NCBI GenBank assembly: GCA_018400255.1
Contig: JAGYMO010000251.1
Span: 1-5,671 of the forward strand
DNA from: Deltaproteobacteria bacterium
GTDB taxonomy: Bacteria; Desulfobacterota; DSM-4660; Desulfatiglandales; B25-G16
Direction: 5' to 3'
DNA length: 5,671 bases
Numbering within the stretch: position 1 is the first letter of the stretch; each line of letters starts with the position of its first letter. Under the pieces are notes generated by a model, which saw only the letters and a list, made by a program, of their open reading frames with translations, did not search any database and was not told the DNA's origin. Shown one piece after another: positions 1-5,671 of the stretch. A program made the position numbers and the translations under genes.

Positions 1-51
1 GAGAGGGTACTGTTTGACATGGCTGCACGAAGAGAACTTGAAGCGGCTTAA
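1..51 (+). CDS. 3' end of an upstream gene (partial), unidentified
   Basis: Frame 1 is open from the first base and ends with TAA at 49-51, giving 16 residues that finish in DMAARRELEAA. The frame has no stop before that point and lies 52 bp upstream of acsB on the same strand, so it is probably the tail of a co-transcribed gene. A CO dehydrogenase subunit (acsA/cooS) or another Wood-Ljungdahl gene is the natural candidate from context, but 16 residues are too few to assign a family. The identity is inference from position only. Confidence 0.5.
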   Translation, partial: ERVLFDMAARRELEAA

Positions 52-88
52 CAACAATATTTAGGTGAACTAAGTAATACCTTAAGAA

Positions 89-95
89 AAGGAGG
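89..95 (+). promoter_or_regulatory. Ribosome binding site of acsB
   Basis: AAGGAGG matches the Shine-Dalgarno consensus and ends 8 nt before the ATG at 104. It fixes the acsB start and is the strongest ribosome binding site of the window, which fits a highly expressed enzyme subunit. Confidence 0.85.
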
Positions 96-103
96 ATTAA
101 AAT

Positions 104-2323
104 ATGTCTAAGTTAGTGGCATTTGCTGCCATTCAAGGTGGTTATAATATTGTTTCCAAGGCGGAAGGAAAATTAAAAGAAGCCATAGATAAATACGGGC
201 CTAAACAGGAAATAGGTTTCCCAAATACGGCCTATTATTTGCCCATAATTTACTCTCTGATGGGGGAGAAGGTTGAGACATTAGCCGATGCGGAAAGGGT
301 AATCAAGCGCTGCAGGGCATTGTTGCCGCCCCATGTAAAGAAGGATGTGCACGTACCGTATTTAGGTCCACTGCTTGATGCAGGTATAGCCGCAATTTTC
401 GCGGAGGAGATTGCCGAGGCTATTCTTTATGTAGAACAGCCGGATTTTTATCAACCATCCGTAGAGGACCCGGATATAGATAATGGCAAACTTTGGCTCG
501 GAGCAGCGGATGATGCCATAATGAGGAAAAGAGGCGTAGAGTTTGTTGATGGAACAGCACCTGGGTTTGCTGCTATTGTTGGGGCCGCTCCCTCACCCGA
601 GATTGCCAAGGCTATAGTGGAAGAGTATCAAAAGAAAAATCTGTATATATTCCTTGCGGCCAATCAAAGCGGGACGACTGTGGCACAGCAACTTCTCGAT
701 GCCGGAGTACAGATAGGATGGAACACACGAATTGTCCCATTTGGACCTGAAATTTCGGCCGCCGTATATGCCCTTGGATTTGCAAACAGGGCGGGCCTCT
801 CATTTGGAGGAATTAAGCCGGGCGATTATACCAAAATGCTGAAGTATCAAAAGGACAGAATTTTTGCCTTTGTTAATGCATTAGGTGATGTGAATGCGGA
901 ATGGGCTGCTAATGCGGCAGGCGCTGTTAACTGGGGTTTCCCTACAATTGCTGACACGGATATACCGGAAATACTGCCCTGGGGCGTTTGCACATATGAG
1001 CATGTCGTGGCACAGGTCCCTCATGATCAAATCGCGGCGCGGTCGATAGAGGTTCGAGGATTAAAGGTAAATGTGACGGAAATTGATATACCGCTTACGT
1101 ATGGTCCAGCCTTTGAGGGCGAGCGCGTAAGAAAGGGAGATGTATTTTTGGAAATGGGAGGAAGTGCCTCCCAGGCAACCGAATTGGTGCGTATTGGTGA
1201 CATGAAGGCTGTACAAGACGGCAGGATAATTGTGAAAGGCAAGGATGTAAAAGATTGCAAAAAGGGAGACTCATTGCCTTTAGGTATCCTGGTTGAGGTA
1301 GCAGGCAGGGAAATGGAGGAAGACTTTGAGCCGATCCTCGAGAGGCAGATTCATCACCTTGTCAACTATGCCCAGGGCATAATGCACATAGGCCAGAGGG
1401 ATATTAGCTGGATAAGGGTAGGAGACGCTGCTGCCGAAAAAGGATTTACCCTTAAAGACATAGGCACAATTCTCCATGCAAAACTACATCAGGACTTTGG
1501 CAGGATATTTGATAAATTGCAGGTTACCCTCATGACCGATAAGAAGGATGTGGATGAGTTAACCAAATTGGCCAGGGAGGTTTATGCGGCCCGGGATGAG
1601 AGAATAGAAGGCATGACCGACGAGACGACAGAGACCTTTTACTCCTGTACACTGTGCCAGTCATTCGCCCCTAATCATGTCTGTACGATCAGTCCTGAGA
1701 GGACAGGACTCTGTGGTGCATATAACTGGATGGATTGCAAGGCCTCCTTTGAAATCAACCCTACCGGCCCAAATCAGCCAATACAAAAGGGAGAAATAAT
1801 CGATGATAAACTTGGCCAGTGGAAGGGTGTCAATGAATTCGTATCCAAGACATCAAGGGGGACGGTGGATCATTACAATCTTTACAGCATTGTCCACGAT
1901 CCGCACACAACCTGTGGATGCTGTGAGGCCATCGCTGCTGTTCTTCCTACATGTAATGGTATCATGACTGTTGACAGGGACTACATTGGTATGACGCCGT
2001 GCGGTATGAAATTTTCCACCCTTGCCGGGACAGTTGGTGGTGGGGTTTCTACCCCAGGCTTTGTAGGGCATGGAAAGTACAATATAACCCAGAGAAAATT
2101 CCTTAGGTACGAAGGGGGACTCTTGCGGATAGTATGGATGCCTCAACACCTTAAAGAGGAAATCAAGGAAAGATTTGTCAAAAGAGCTGAGGAGCTCGGA
2201 GTGCCGGATTTATGGGATAAAGTGGCGGATGAGACTATAGGTACATCGGAAGAGGAGATTATGTCTTTCCTCCAGGAGAAAAAGCATCCTGCACTTGAGA
2301 TGGAATCAATTCTTGAGGTTTAG
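104..2323 (+). CDS. acsB: Acetyl-CoA synthase (CODH/ACS complex beta subunit)
   Basis: Cytoplasmic nickel-iron-sulfur enzyme that condenses CO, a methyl group from the corrinoid iron-sulfur protein and CoA into acetyl-CoA. The 739 residues compare with 729 in the Moorella thermoacetica enzyme. Family knowledge suggests three domains: roughly 1-320 (CO dehydrogenase-contacting), 321-508 (CoA-binding middle) and 509-739 (A-cluster). Visible A-cluster ligands are Cys515, Cys518, Cys527 and Cys537 for the [4Fe-4S] cluster (CX2CX8CX9C), and Cys604-Gly-Cys606, which with Cys518 bridges the nickel ions. All six are offset by exactly nine from Moorella Cys506/509/518/528/595/597. Trp436 and Phe521 match Moorella Trp427 and Phe512 near the active site. 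The presence of the N-terminal domain separates it from the shorter archaeal CdhC. The start is set by an AAGGAGG site 8 nt upstream. Oddities are extra cysteines at 545, 607 and 633 around the A-cluster, where I recall Ala, Phe and Ser in Moorella. The reading frame is intact. Confidence 0.97.
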   Translation: MSKLVAFAAIQGGYNIVSKAEGKLKEAIDKYGPKQEIGFPNTAYYLPIIYSLMGEKVETLADAERVIKRCRALLPPHVKKDVHVPYLGPLLDAGIAAIFAEEIAEAILYVEQPDFYQPSVEDPDIDNGKLWLGAADDAIMRKRGVEFVDGTAPGFAAIVGAAPSPEIAKAIVEEYQKKNLYIFLAANQSGTTVAQQLLDAGVQIGWNTRIVPFGPEISAAVYALGFANRAGLSFGGIKPGDYTKMLKYQKDRIFAFVNALGDVNAEWAANAAGAVNWGFPTIADTDIPEILPWGVCTYEHVVAQVPHDQIAARSIEVRGLKVNVTEIDIPLTYGPAFEGERVRKGDVFLEMGGSASQATELVRIGDMKAVQDGRIIVKGKDVKDCKKGDSLPLGILVEVAGREMEEDFEPILERQIHHLVNYAQGIMHIGQRDISWIRVGDAAAEKGFTLKDIGTILHAKLHQDFGRIFDKLQVTLMTDKKDVDELTKLAREVYAARDERIEGMTDETTETFYSCTLCQSFAPNHVCTISPERTGLCGAYNWMDCKASFEINPTGPNQPIQKGEIIDDKLGQWKGVNEFVSKTSRGTVDHYNLYSIVHDPHTTCGCCEAIAAVLPTCNGIMTVDRDYIGMTPCGMKFSTLAGTVGGGVSTPGFVGHGKYNITQRKFLRYEGGLLRIVWMPQHLKEEIKERFVKRAEELGVPDLWDKVADETIGTSEEEIMSFLQEKKHPALEMESILEV

Positions 2324-2327
2324 GCAG

Positions 2328-2391
2328 CCTATCTTCATAAGAAATTCATGGTAAGTAGTTTCATGAATGGGATAGTATAAGGTAAGATAGG
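2328..2391 (+). repeat. Nested inverted repeat in the acsB-acsC spacer
   Basis: Two perfect inverted repeats are nested. The outer arms are CCTATCTT (2328-2335) and AAGATAGG (2384-2391). The inner arms are ATTCATG (2344-2350) and CATGAAT (2362-2368), with an 11-nt loop. The RNA could fold into a two-tier stem starting 4 nt after the acsB stop. No T-run follows the outer arm, so it does not look like an intrinsic terminator. A role in mRNA processing or in setting different acsB and acsC levels is inference. A second GATAG at 2371-2375 could compete for the left outer arm. Confidence 0.5.
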
Positions 2392-2465
2392 ACAATTTCA
2401 AAGAGCATGAGGACTCAAAATAGTAATATAATTTAATACGTTCAAATAAAAGACAACAGAGTAAT

Positions 2466-2471
2466 AAGGAG
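2466..2471 (+). promoter_or_regulatory. Ribosome binding site of acsC
   Basis: AAGGAG ends 6 nt before the ATG at 2478 and supports that start. The 154-bp spacer upstream leaves room for a separate promoter, but I found no convincing -35/-10 pair. Confidence 0.75.
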
Positions 2472-2477
2472 AACATT

Positions 2478-3824
2478 ATGGGTTTAACAGGTATTCAAAT
2501 ATTTAAGATGCTGCCCAAGACAAATTGCAAGGAATGCGGACATCCTACCTGTCTGGCCTTTGCAATGGCGCTTGCCGCAGGCAAAGCAGAACTAAGCAGC
2601 TGCCCTTATGTAAGCGATGAGGCAAAGGAACAACTCGCTGAGGCATCGGCCCCTCCAATAAGGCCGGTTCAGGTAGGTGAGGGCGAAAGGGCTTTTAAGC
2701 TTGGCGGTGAGACAGTGCTTTACAGGCATGAAAAGACATTTGTCAGCCAGCCCGGTATTGGTGTACTGGTTAAAAGCGATATGGACCCAGGCGAATTGTC
2801 TGAAAAGTTGAAGCTATGGGATACATACCAGTATATACGTGTTGGATTTAATCTAAGACCTGAGTTAGTCGCTATAAAGGATGTTGATGGCGACTCGGCA
2901 AAATTTGCTGCCCTCGCCAAAAAGGTATGTGATGAAAGTAATTTTTGTCTGGTGCTTATGAGCGAGGATGTAAACGTTATGAAGGCCGGTGTAGATGCAT
3001 CCATAGTACGAAAGCCTGTAATATACGCGGCAACCAAGGACAATGCCGATGATATGGGGGCTTTGGCCAAGGAGAAGGAATTACCCCTAGCCATAAAGGC
3101 AGAGGACATGGATGGCCTTATGGAATTGACAGGTAAGTTGACTGGTATGGGCCTGAAGGATTTACTGCTTGATTCCGGCTCGAGAAACGTAAGAAGGGCC
3201 TTTGAGGATCAGATATGGCTTCGCAGGGAGTCGATTACTAAGAAGAACCGTTCCCTTGGTTTTCCGACCATTACTTTTCCTTGCGAGATGGCGGATAACC
3301 TTGATAAGGAAACGGTCATTGCAGGCATGTACATAGCCAAATACGCGGGAATAATTATCCTGTCCGACTTTATAGGTGAAAGCCTCTTTCCGCTTTTGGT
3401 CGAGAGATTAAACATCTATACTGACCCACAAAGACCTATGACGGTTGATCAGGGGATTTATGAGATAAATGGACCGAATGACAGCTCTCCAGTAGTCATA
3501 ACCACAAATTTTGCCCTCACATACTTTATTGTCAGCGGTGAGATTGAGGCAAGTCGTGTCCCTACATGGCTGATGATTATGGATACGGAGGGGCTGTCTG
3601 TTATGACTGCGTGGGCAGCGGGTAGTTTCGTTGGTGATGCAGTTGGTATATTTGTTAATAAATCAGGCATATTTGATAAGGTCAAACACAAAAAACTTAT
3701 TATACCAGGATATGCTGCGGCTATAAGTGGTGATTTGGAAGAGGAAGTTAAAGGCTCTGAGGTTCTTGTAGGTCCTCGGGAAGCGTCTCAGATTGCAAAG
3801 TTCCTCAAGGACTTTTCGGCTTAA
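2478..3824 (+). CDS. acsC: Corrinoid iron-sulfur protein, large (gamma) subunit
   Basis: Large subunit of the CoFeSP, the cobamide-carrying protein that accepts a methyl group from AcsE and delivers it to the AcsB A-cluster. At 448 residues it is close to the roughly 446 of characterised homologues. The N-terminal [4Fe-4S] domain shows CX2CX4CX16C with Cys17, Cys20, Cys25 and Cys42; this cluster supplies the low-potential electron that reactivates oxidised cobalt. By family architecture a TIM barrel follows at about 94-311, then a C-terminal cobalamin-binding domain at about 325-448. The latter contains the conserved-looking stretches TNFALTYFIVSGEIE (343-357), GDAVGIFVN and LIIPGYAA. No signal peptide or membrane segment is present, as expected for a cytoplasmic protein. 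It lies 154 bp after acsB and 24 bp before acsE. The partner small subunit gene acsD is not adjacent on either side. An archaeal CdhE is a related alternative, but the neighbouring AcsE makes the bacterial name appropriate. Confidence 0.96.
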   Translation: MGLTGIQIFKMLPKTNCKECGHPTCLAFAMALAAGKAELSSCPYVSDEAKEQLAEASAPPIRPVQVGEGERAFKLGGETVLYRHEKTFVSQPGIGVLVKSDMDPGELSEKLKLWDTYQYIRVGFNLRPELVAIKDVDGDSAKFAALAKKVCDESNFCLVLMSEDVNVMKAGVDASIVRKPVIYAATKDNADDMGALAKEKELPLAIKAEDMDGLMELTGKLTGMGLKDLLLDSGSRNVRRAFEDQIWLRRESITKKNRSLGFPTITFPCEMADNLDKETVIAGMYIAKYAGIIILSDFIGESLFPLLVERLNIYTDPQRPMTVDQGIYEINGPNDSSPVVITTNFALTYFIVSGEIEASRVPTWLMIMDTEGLSVMTAWAAGSFVGDAVGIFVNKSGIFDKVKHKKLIIPGYAAAISGDLEEEVKGSEVLVGPREASQIAKFLKDFSA

Positions 3825-3832
3825 TTTAAGGT

Positions 3833-3840
3833 AAGGGGGG
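3833..3840 (+). promoter_or_regulatory. G-rich ribosome binding site of acsE
   Basis: AAGGGGGG ends 8 nt before the ATG at 3849. The spacing is ideal, but the run of six G replaces the usual GGAGG, so pairing with the anti-Shine-Dalgarno sequence would be less regular than for acsB and acsC. It is the only candidate in the 24-bp gap, which also implies that acsE is transcribed with acsC. Confidence 0.6.
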
Positions 3841-3848
3841 TGTTTTAA

Positions 3849-4730
3849 ATGTTGTTAATTGGAGAGAGCCTGAATGTTATATCTACAAAGATAGGTAGGG
3901 CGTTTAAGGAGAGAAATCCTGTTCCTATCCAGGAAGAGGCCAAAAAGCAGAAGGAACTGGGCGTGGATTTTATTGATATTAATTTAGGGCCTGCGAGAAA
4001 GGGAGGACCGGAGTTAATAGAATGGGTTGTTAAGACTGTTCAAGAGGTGGTAGATGATGTACCACTTGCCCTCGATACTTCAAATATTGAGGCGATAGAG
4101 GCTGGCCTTGCGGTATGTAAGGGCCGACCCCTTATCAATTCAATTATGTGCAGGAAAGAACGATATGAAAAGATGCTGCCGATATGCGCAAAATATAAGG
4201 CAAGGATGATAGGTCTTTTGTGGGGGCCTCAGGGGATGCCAAGAGATGAACATGAAAGAGCTGAACTTACGGTAGAGCTAGTATACGCGGCTAATGAGGC
4301 AGGTATACCAAATGAGGATATCTTTATTGATGGAATTGTCACCCCTGTAAATGTACAGCAGGATCAGGTGTTTTCACTGCTTCAATTCATGCCTATGGTG
4401 GAGCACATCGGGGAGGGGCTTAAATCTACCTGTGGACTTTCCAATGTATCCAATGGATCACCGGATCATCTGAGGCCAATCCTTAACCAGACTTATTTGG
4501 TTATGCTTGAAAAAAATAGTATGTATTCTGCTATTGCAGACGCAGATGATAGAATGTTAGTTGATATTGCAAAGGGAAGGCGTCCGGATATAGTTGAGGT
4601 AATCGGCAAGGTCATGGATGAAGAGAAAATTGATATGTCATCACTACCAAAAGAATTGCAGGATTACGTAAAAACCGCGAGAATTTTGTATAAGAAATCA
4701 TTGTACTCGGATTCCTGGCTGGAATTATAA
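3849..4730 (+). CDS. acsE: Methyltetrahydrofolate:corrinoid/iron-sulfur protein methyltransferase
   Basis: Cytoplasmic enzyme that moves the N5-methyl of methyl-tetrahydrofolate onto Co(I) of the corrinoid iron-sulfur protein, joining the folate branch to acetyl-CoA synthesis. It belongs to the pterin-binding (dihydropteroate synthase-like) TIM-barrel family. The N-terminal IGESLN matches the family IGERIN-type motif, followed by DINLGPA (43-49), LALDTSN (73-79), LINS (95-98), FIDGIVTP (159-166) and GLSNVS (196-201). Asp76, Asn97, Asp161 and Asn199 align with the pterin-site residues Asp75, Asn96, Asp160 and Asn199 of the Moorella enzyme. Length is 293 residues against 262 in Moorella. The excess lies mainly at about 243-275, between the conserved AIADADD segment and the final helix. 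Spacing of 24 bp to acsC indicates one transcript. A methionine-synthase-type folate domain is unlikely because the gene stands alone inside an acs cluster. Confidence 0.94.
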   Translation: MLLIGESLNVISTKIGRAFKERNPVPIQEEAKKQKELGVDFIDINLGPARKGGPELIEWVVKTVQEVVDDVPLALDTSNIEAIEAGLAVCKGRPLINSIMCRKERYEKMLPICAKYKARMIGLLWGPQGMPRDEHERAELTVELVYAANEAGIPNEDIFIDGIVTPVNVQQDQVFSLLQFMPMVEHIGEGLKSTCGLSNVSNGSPDHLRPILNQTYLVMLEKNSMYSAIADADDRMLVDIAKGRRPDIVEVIGKVMDEEKIDMSSLPKELQDYVKTARILYKKSLYSDSWLEL

Positions 4731-4736
4731 TTTTTT
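4711..4736 (+). terminator. Weak hairpin and T-run at the acsE stop codon
   Basis: ATTCC (4711-4715) and GGAAT (4721-4725) form a 5-bp stem with a 5-nt loop. Six T follow at 4731-4736 after a 5-nt gap that includes the stop codon. The stem is short and lies inside the coding region, so at best this is a leaky terminator ahead of the stronger one at 4789-4824. Confidence 0.25.
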
Positions 4737-4788
4737 CATATGCGATAGTTAATTCTATAAATCAAGGAAAGTTAGCCTTTTTATACCA

Positions 4789-4824
4789 TAAGGGCCTGGC
4801 TTATAAGTCAGGCCCTTACCTTTT
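4789..4824 (+). terminator. Intrinsic terminator after acsE
   Basis: A perfect 10-bp inverted repeat, TAAGGGCCTG (4789-4798) and CAGGCCCTTA (4809-4818), encloses a 10-nt AT-rich loop and is followed by CC and then TTTT (4821-4824). The GC-rich stem with a short T-run fits an intrinsic terminator for the acs transcript, 58 bp after the acsE stop. On the minus strand the stem is not followed by a T-run, so use by the convergent gene is less likely, although the stem could still block read-through from that side. The remaining spacer up to 4911 is AT-rich and holds only weak short repeats. Confidence 0.75.
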
Positions 4825-4911
4825 CCACTATTTATTGAGCTTAGGATTTTATCGTAAAAGATAGCAAAATAACTCAAAATTGCTCTATAAGCCTAATTTT
4901 TGATTTTTGCC

Positions 4912-5565
4912 TTATGTGCTTTCTCCTTGTAACAGGTGAAGTTGATCTAACAGCTTTTTCTTAAATCTGTCGAGAGTAACTTCATGAGGTATGATGGGGA
5001 TACCCATCCAATCAGAGTATTCAAGAATTTTATCCGCGTATTTCTCGATATATGGGTTAAAAAAATCAATTGCATCAAGGAGTAGTGCGCCCCCTGTGTG
5101 CTTTGGGAAATTTTCATTTGCCAGTCCCTTATCCCAATCCTTAAAGACATCATGTCTGAATAATATCCAGCCAGGTGTCATCCACCAGACCTTTTCTCCA
5201 TTTGCAATTTTTTCTCTTTCCTCTTTTCCGGCTATCATATCTACGCAGTGTGATGCCTGAGTTCTTACAATTCCCTCACCTTGTTCGCTAATTATAGTAT
5301 CTATGGTTCTAAACACATCGTAGCTGTTTACGTAACAGAATTGGCCACCATATACCACTATTATCTTGTTTGAAAGCTCACGAGCCTTTTTAATTTTATC
5401 GATTAGCTGACTTTCTAATTCTCGAGGTATTTCATGAAGACCTGGAGTGGTGTATAGAATCTTTTTTGCATCTAAAAAACCTTCATTTTTTAGGTAGTTT
5501 AACTCAGGGCTTAGTGTTCCGCATGCTATAACAACACAATCTTTAAATGAATTATTAGTTTCCAT
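4912..5565 (-). CDS. DUF1638-like protein of unknown function
   Basis: A 217-residue soluble protein with no signal peptide or membrane segment. Its motif pattern resembles DUF1638: ACGTLSPEL (14-22), PGLHEIPREL (41-50), a hydrophobic strand then YGGQFC (72-77), SHC (105-107), and VWWMTPGW (126-133). Cys15, His44, Cys77, His106 and Cys107 are candidate functional or metal-binding residues; that is inference. No catalytic function is established for the family to my knowledge. I recall members encoded near corrinoid-dependent methyltransferase genes, which would suit a location beside acsB-acsC-acsE. The gene is convergent with acsE, so it is not part of that operon. The ATG at 5565 is the only reasonable start: an in-frame TAA lies at 5581-5583 and the next Met is residue 110. 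A GGGGG run sits only 3 nt upstream of it, a poor ribosome binding site. Rows counted by eye are about 33-40% GC, lower than the acs genes. Confidence 0.8.
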   Translation of the reverse strand: METNNSFKDCVVIACGTLSPELNYLKNEGFLDAKKILYTTPGLHEIPRELESQLIDKIKKARELSNKIIVVYGGQFCYVNSYDVFRTIDTIISEQGEGIVRTQASHCVDMIAGKEEREKIANGEKVWWMTPGWILFRHDVFKDWDKGLANENFPKHTGGALLLDAIDFFNPYIEKYADKILEYSDWMGIPIIPHEVTLDRFKKKLLDQLHLLQGEST

Positions 5566-5671
5566 ATTCCCCCAGAAATTTTAAATGTTTACGATCAATA
5601 AATAAGGATTTACCTTTTAAATTAGGTGCTGCTTATAAAAACAAACGTAAGCGTTCACAGGTTAAAAAATT
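5566..5671 (-). promoter_or_regulatory. 5' region of the DUF1638-like gene
   Basis: This AT-rich 106-bp stretch should contain the promoter of the minus-strand gene. Read on the minus strand it has AT-rich hexamers, but I could not find a well-spaced TTGACA/TATAAT pair. A small inverted repeat (AACG, 4-nt loop, CGTT) lies at about 5643-5654 on the plus strand; it is too short to call an operator. The sequence ends before any further gene can be seen. Confidence 0.3.

Noticed and set aside
1853..2149. Open frame of 98 codons on the minus strand inside acsB
   Set aside because: It is antisense to the conserved A-cluster region of acsB, and its translation looks like a shadow of that coding sequence.
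2404..2432. Possible promoter for acsC with TATAAT at 2427-2432
   Set aside because: The hexamer lies in a generally AT-rich stretch, and the position 17 bp upstream reads AGCATG, far from a -35 consensus.
2720..3109. Open frame of 129 codons on the minus strand inside acsC
   Set aside because: It is fully covered by the well-supported acsC frame, its translation resembles no protein I know, and no ribosome binding site stands out.
3824..3850. ATTTAA/TTAAAT inverted repeat flanking the acsE ribosome binding site
   Set aside because: Six A/T pairs around a 15-nt loop are too weak to be a credible stem, and the sequence is low-complexity.
4863..4902. Possible terminator for the minus-strand gene from AGCAA/TTGCT and CAAAATT/AATTTTTG repeats
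   Set aside because: The stems are short, AT-rich and partly imperfect, with no clean T-run on the minus strand; such repeats are expected by chance in this composition.
4991..5260. Open frame of 89 codons on the plus strand opposite the DUF1638-like gene
   Set aside because: The minus-strand frame carries recognisable conserved motifs over the same bases, so the plus-strand frame is a shadow.

Overview
The window is bacterial chromosome carrying part of a Wood-Ljungdahl (reductive acetyl-CoA) gene cluster. Three consecutive plus-strand genes encode the acetyl-CoA-forming end of the pathway: acsB (acetyl-CoA synthase, 739 aa), acsC (large subunit of the corrinoid iron-sulfur protein, 448 aa) and acsE (methyltetrahydrofolate:corrinoid protein methyltransferase, 293 aa). 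A fourth gene, on the minus strand and convergent with them, encodes a 217-aa DUF1638-type protein of unknown function. The first 51 bases are the 3' end of an upstream plus-strand gene.

Layout: 1-51 tail of an upstream CDS; 52-103 short spacer with a strong ribosome binding site; 104-2323 acsB; 2324-2477 a 154-bp spacer holding a nested inverted repeat; 2478-3824 acsC; 3825-3848 a 24-bp spacer with a G-rich ribosome binding site; 3849-4730 acsE; 4731-4911 convergent spacer with a clear hairpin terminator; 4912-5565 (minus) DUF1638 protein; 5566-5671 the 5' region of that gene. No stretch longer than 300 bases lacks a gene. I saw no tRNA, rRNA, CRISPR array or insertion sequence.

How the genes work together: AcsE moves the methyl group from methyl-tetrahydrofolate to the cobalt of the corrinoid protein (AcsC plus its small subunit AcsD). 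The methylated corrinoid protein then donates the methyl to the nickel A-cluster of AcsB. AcsB joins it to CO, supplied by a CO dehydrogenase, and to CoA, giving acetyl-CoA. acsD is not in the window, and the CO dehydrogenase gene is not identifiable here, although the upstream fragment could be its end.

Organism: the proteins are of the bacterial type (full-length AcsB with the N-terminal domain, tetrahydrofolate-type AcsE). Codon use is moderately AT-rich with many ATA, AGA and AGG codons. AcsE carries an extra segment near the C-terminus compared with the Moorella enzyme. An anammox planctomycete (Brocadiales) or a desulfobacterial/Nitrospirota-like anaerobe would fit, but I cannot decide between these from the sequence. 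The core genes are conventional. The points worth a second look are extra cysteines near the AcsB A-cluster, the nested repeat between acsB and acsC, the absence of acsD between acsC and acsE, and the more AT-rich DUF1638 gene.
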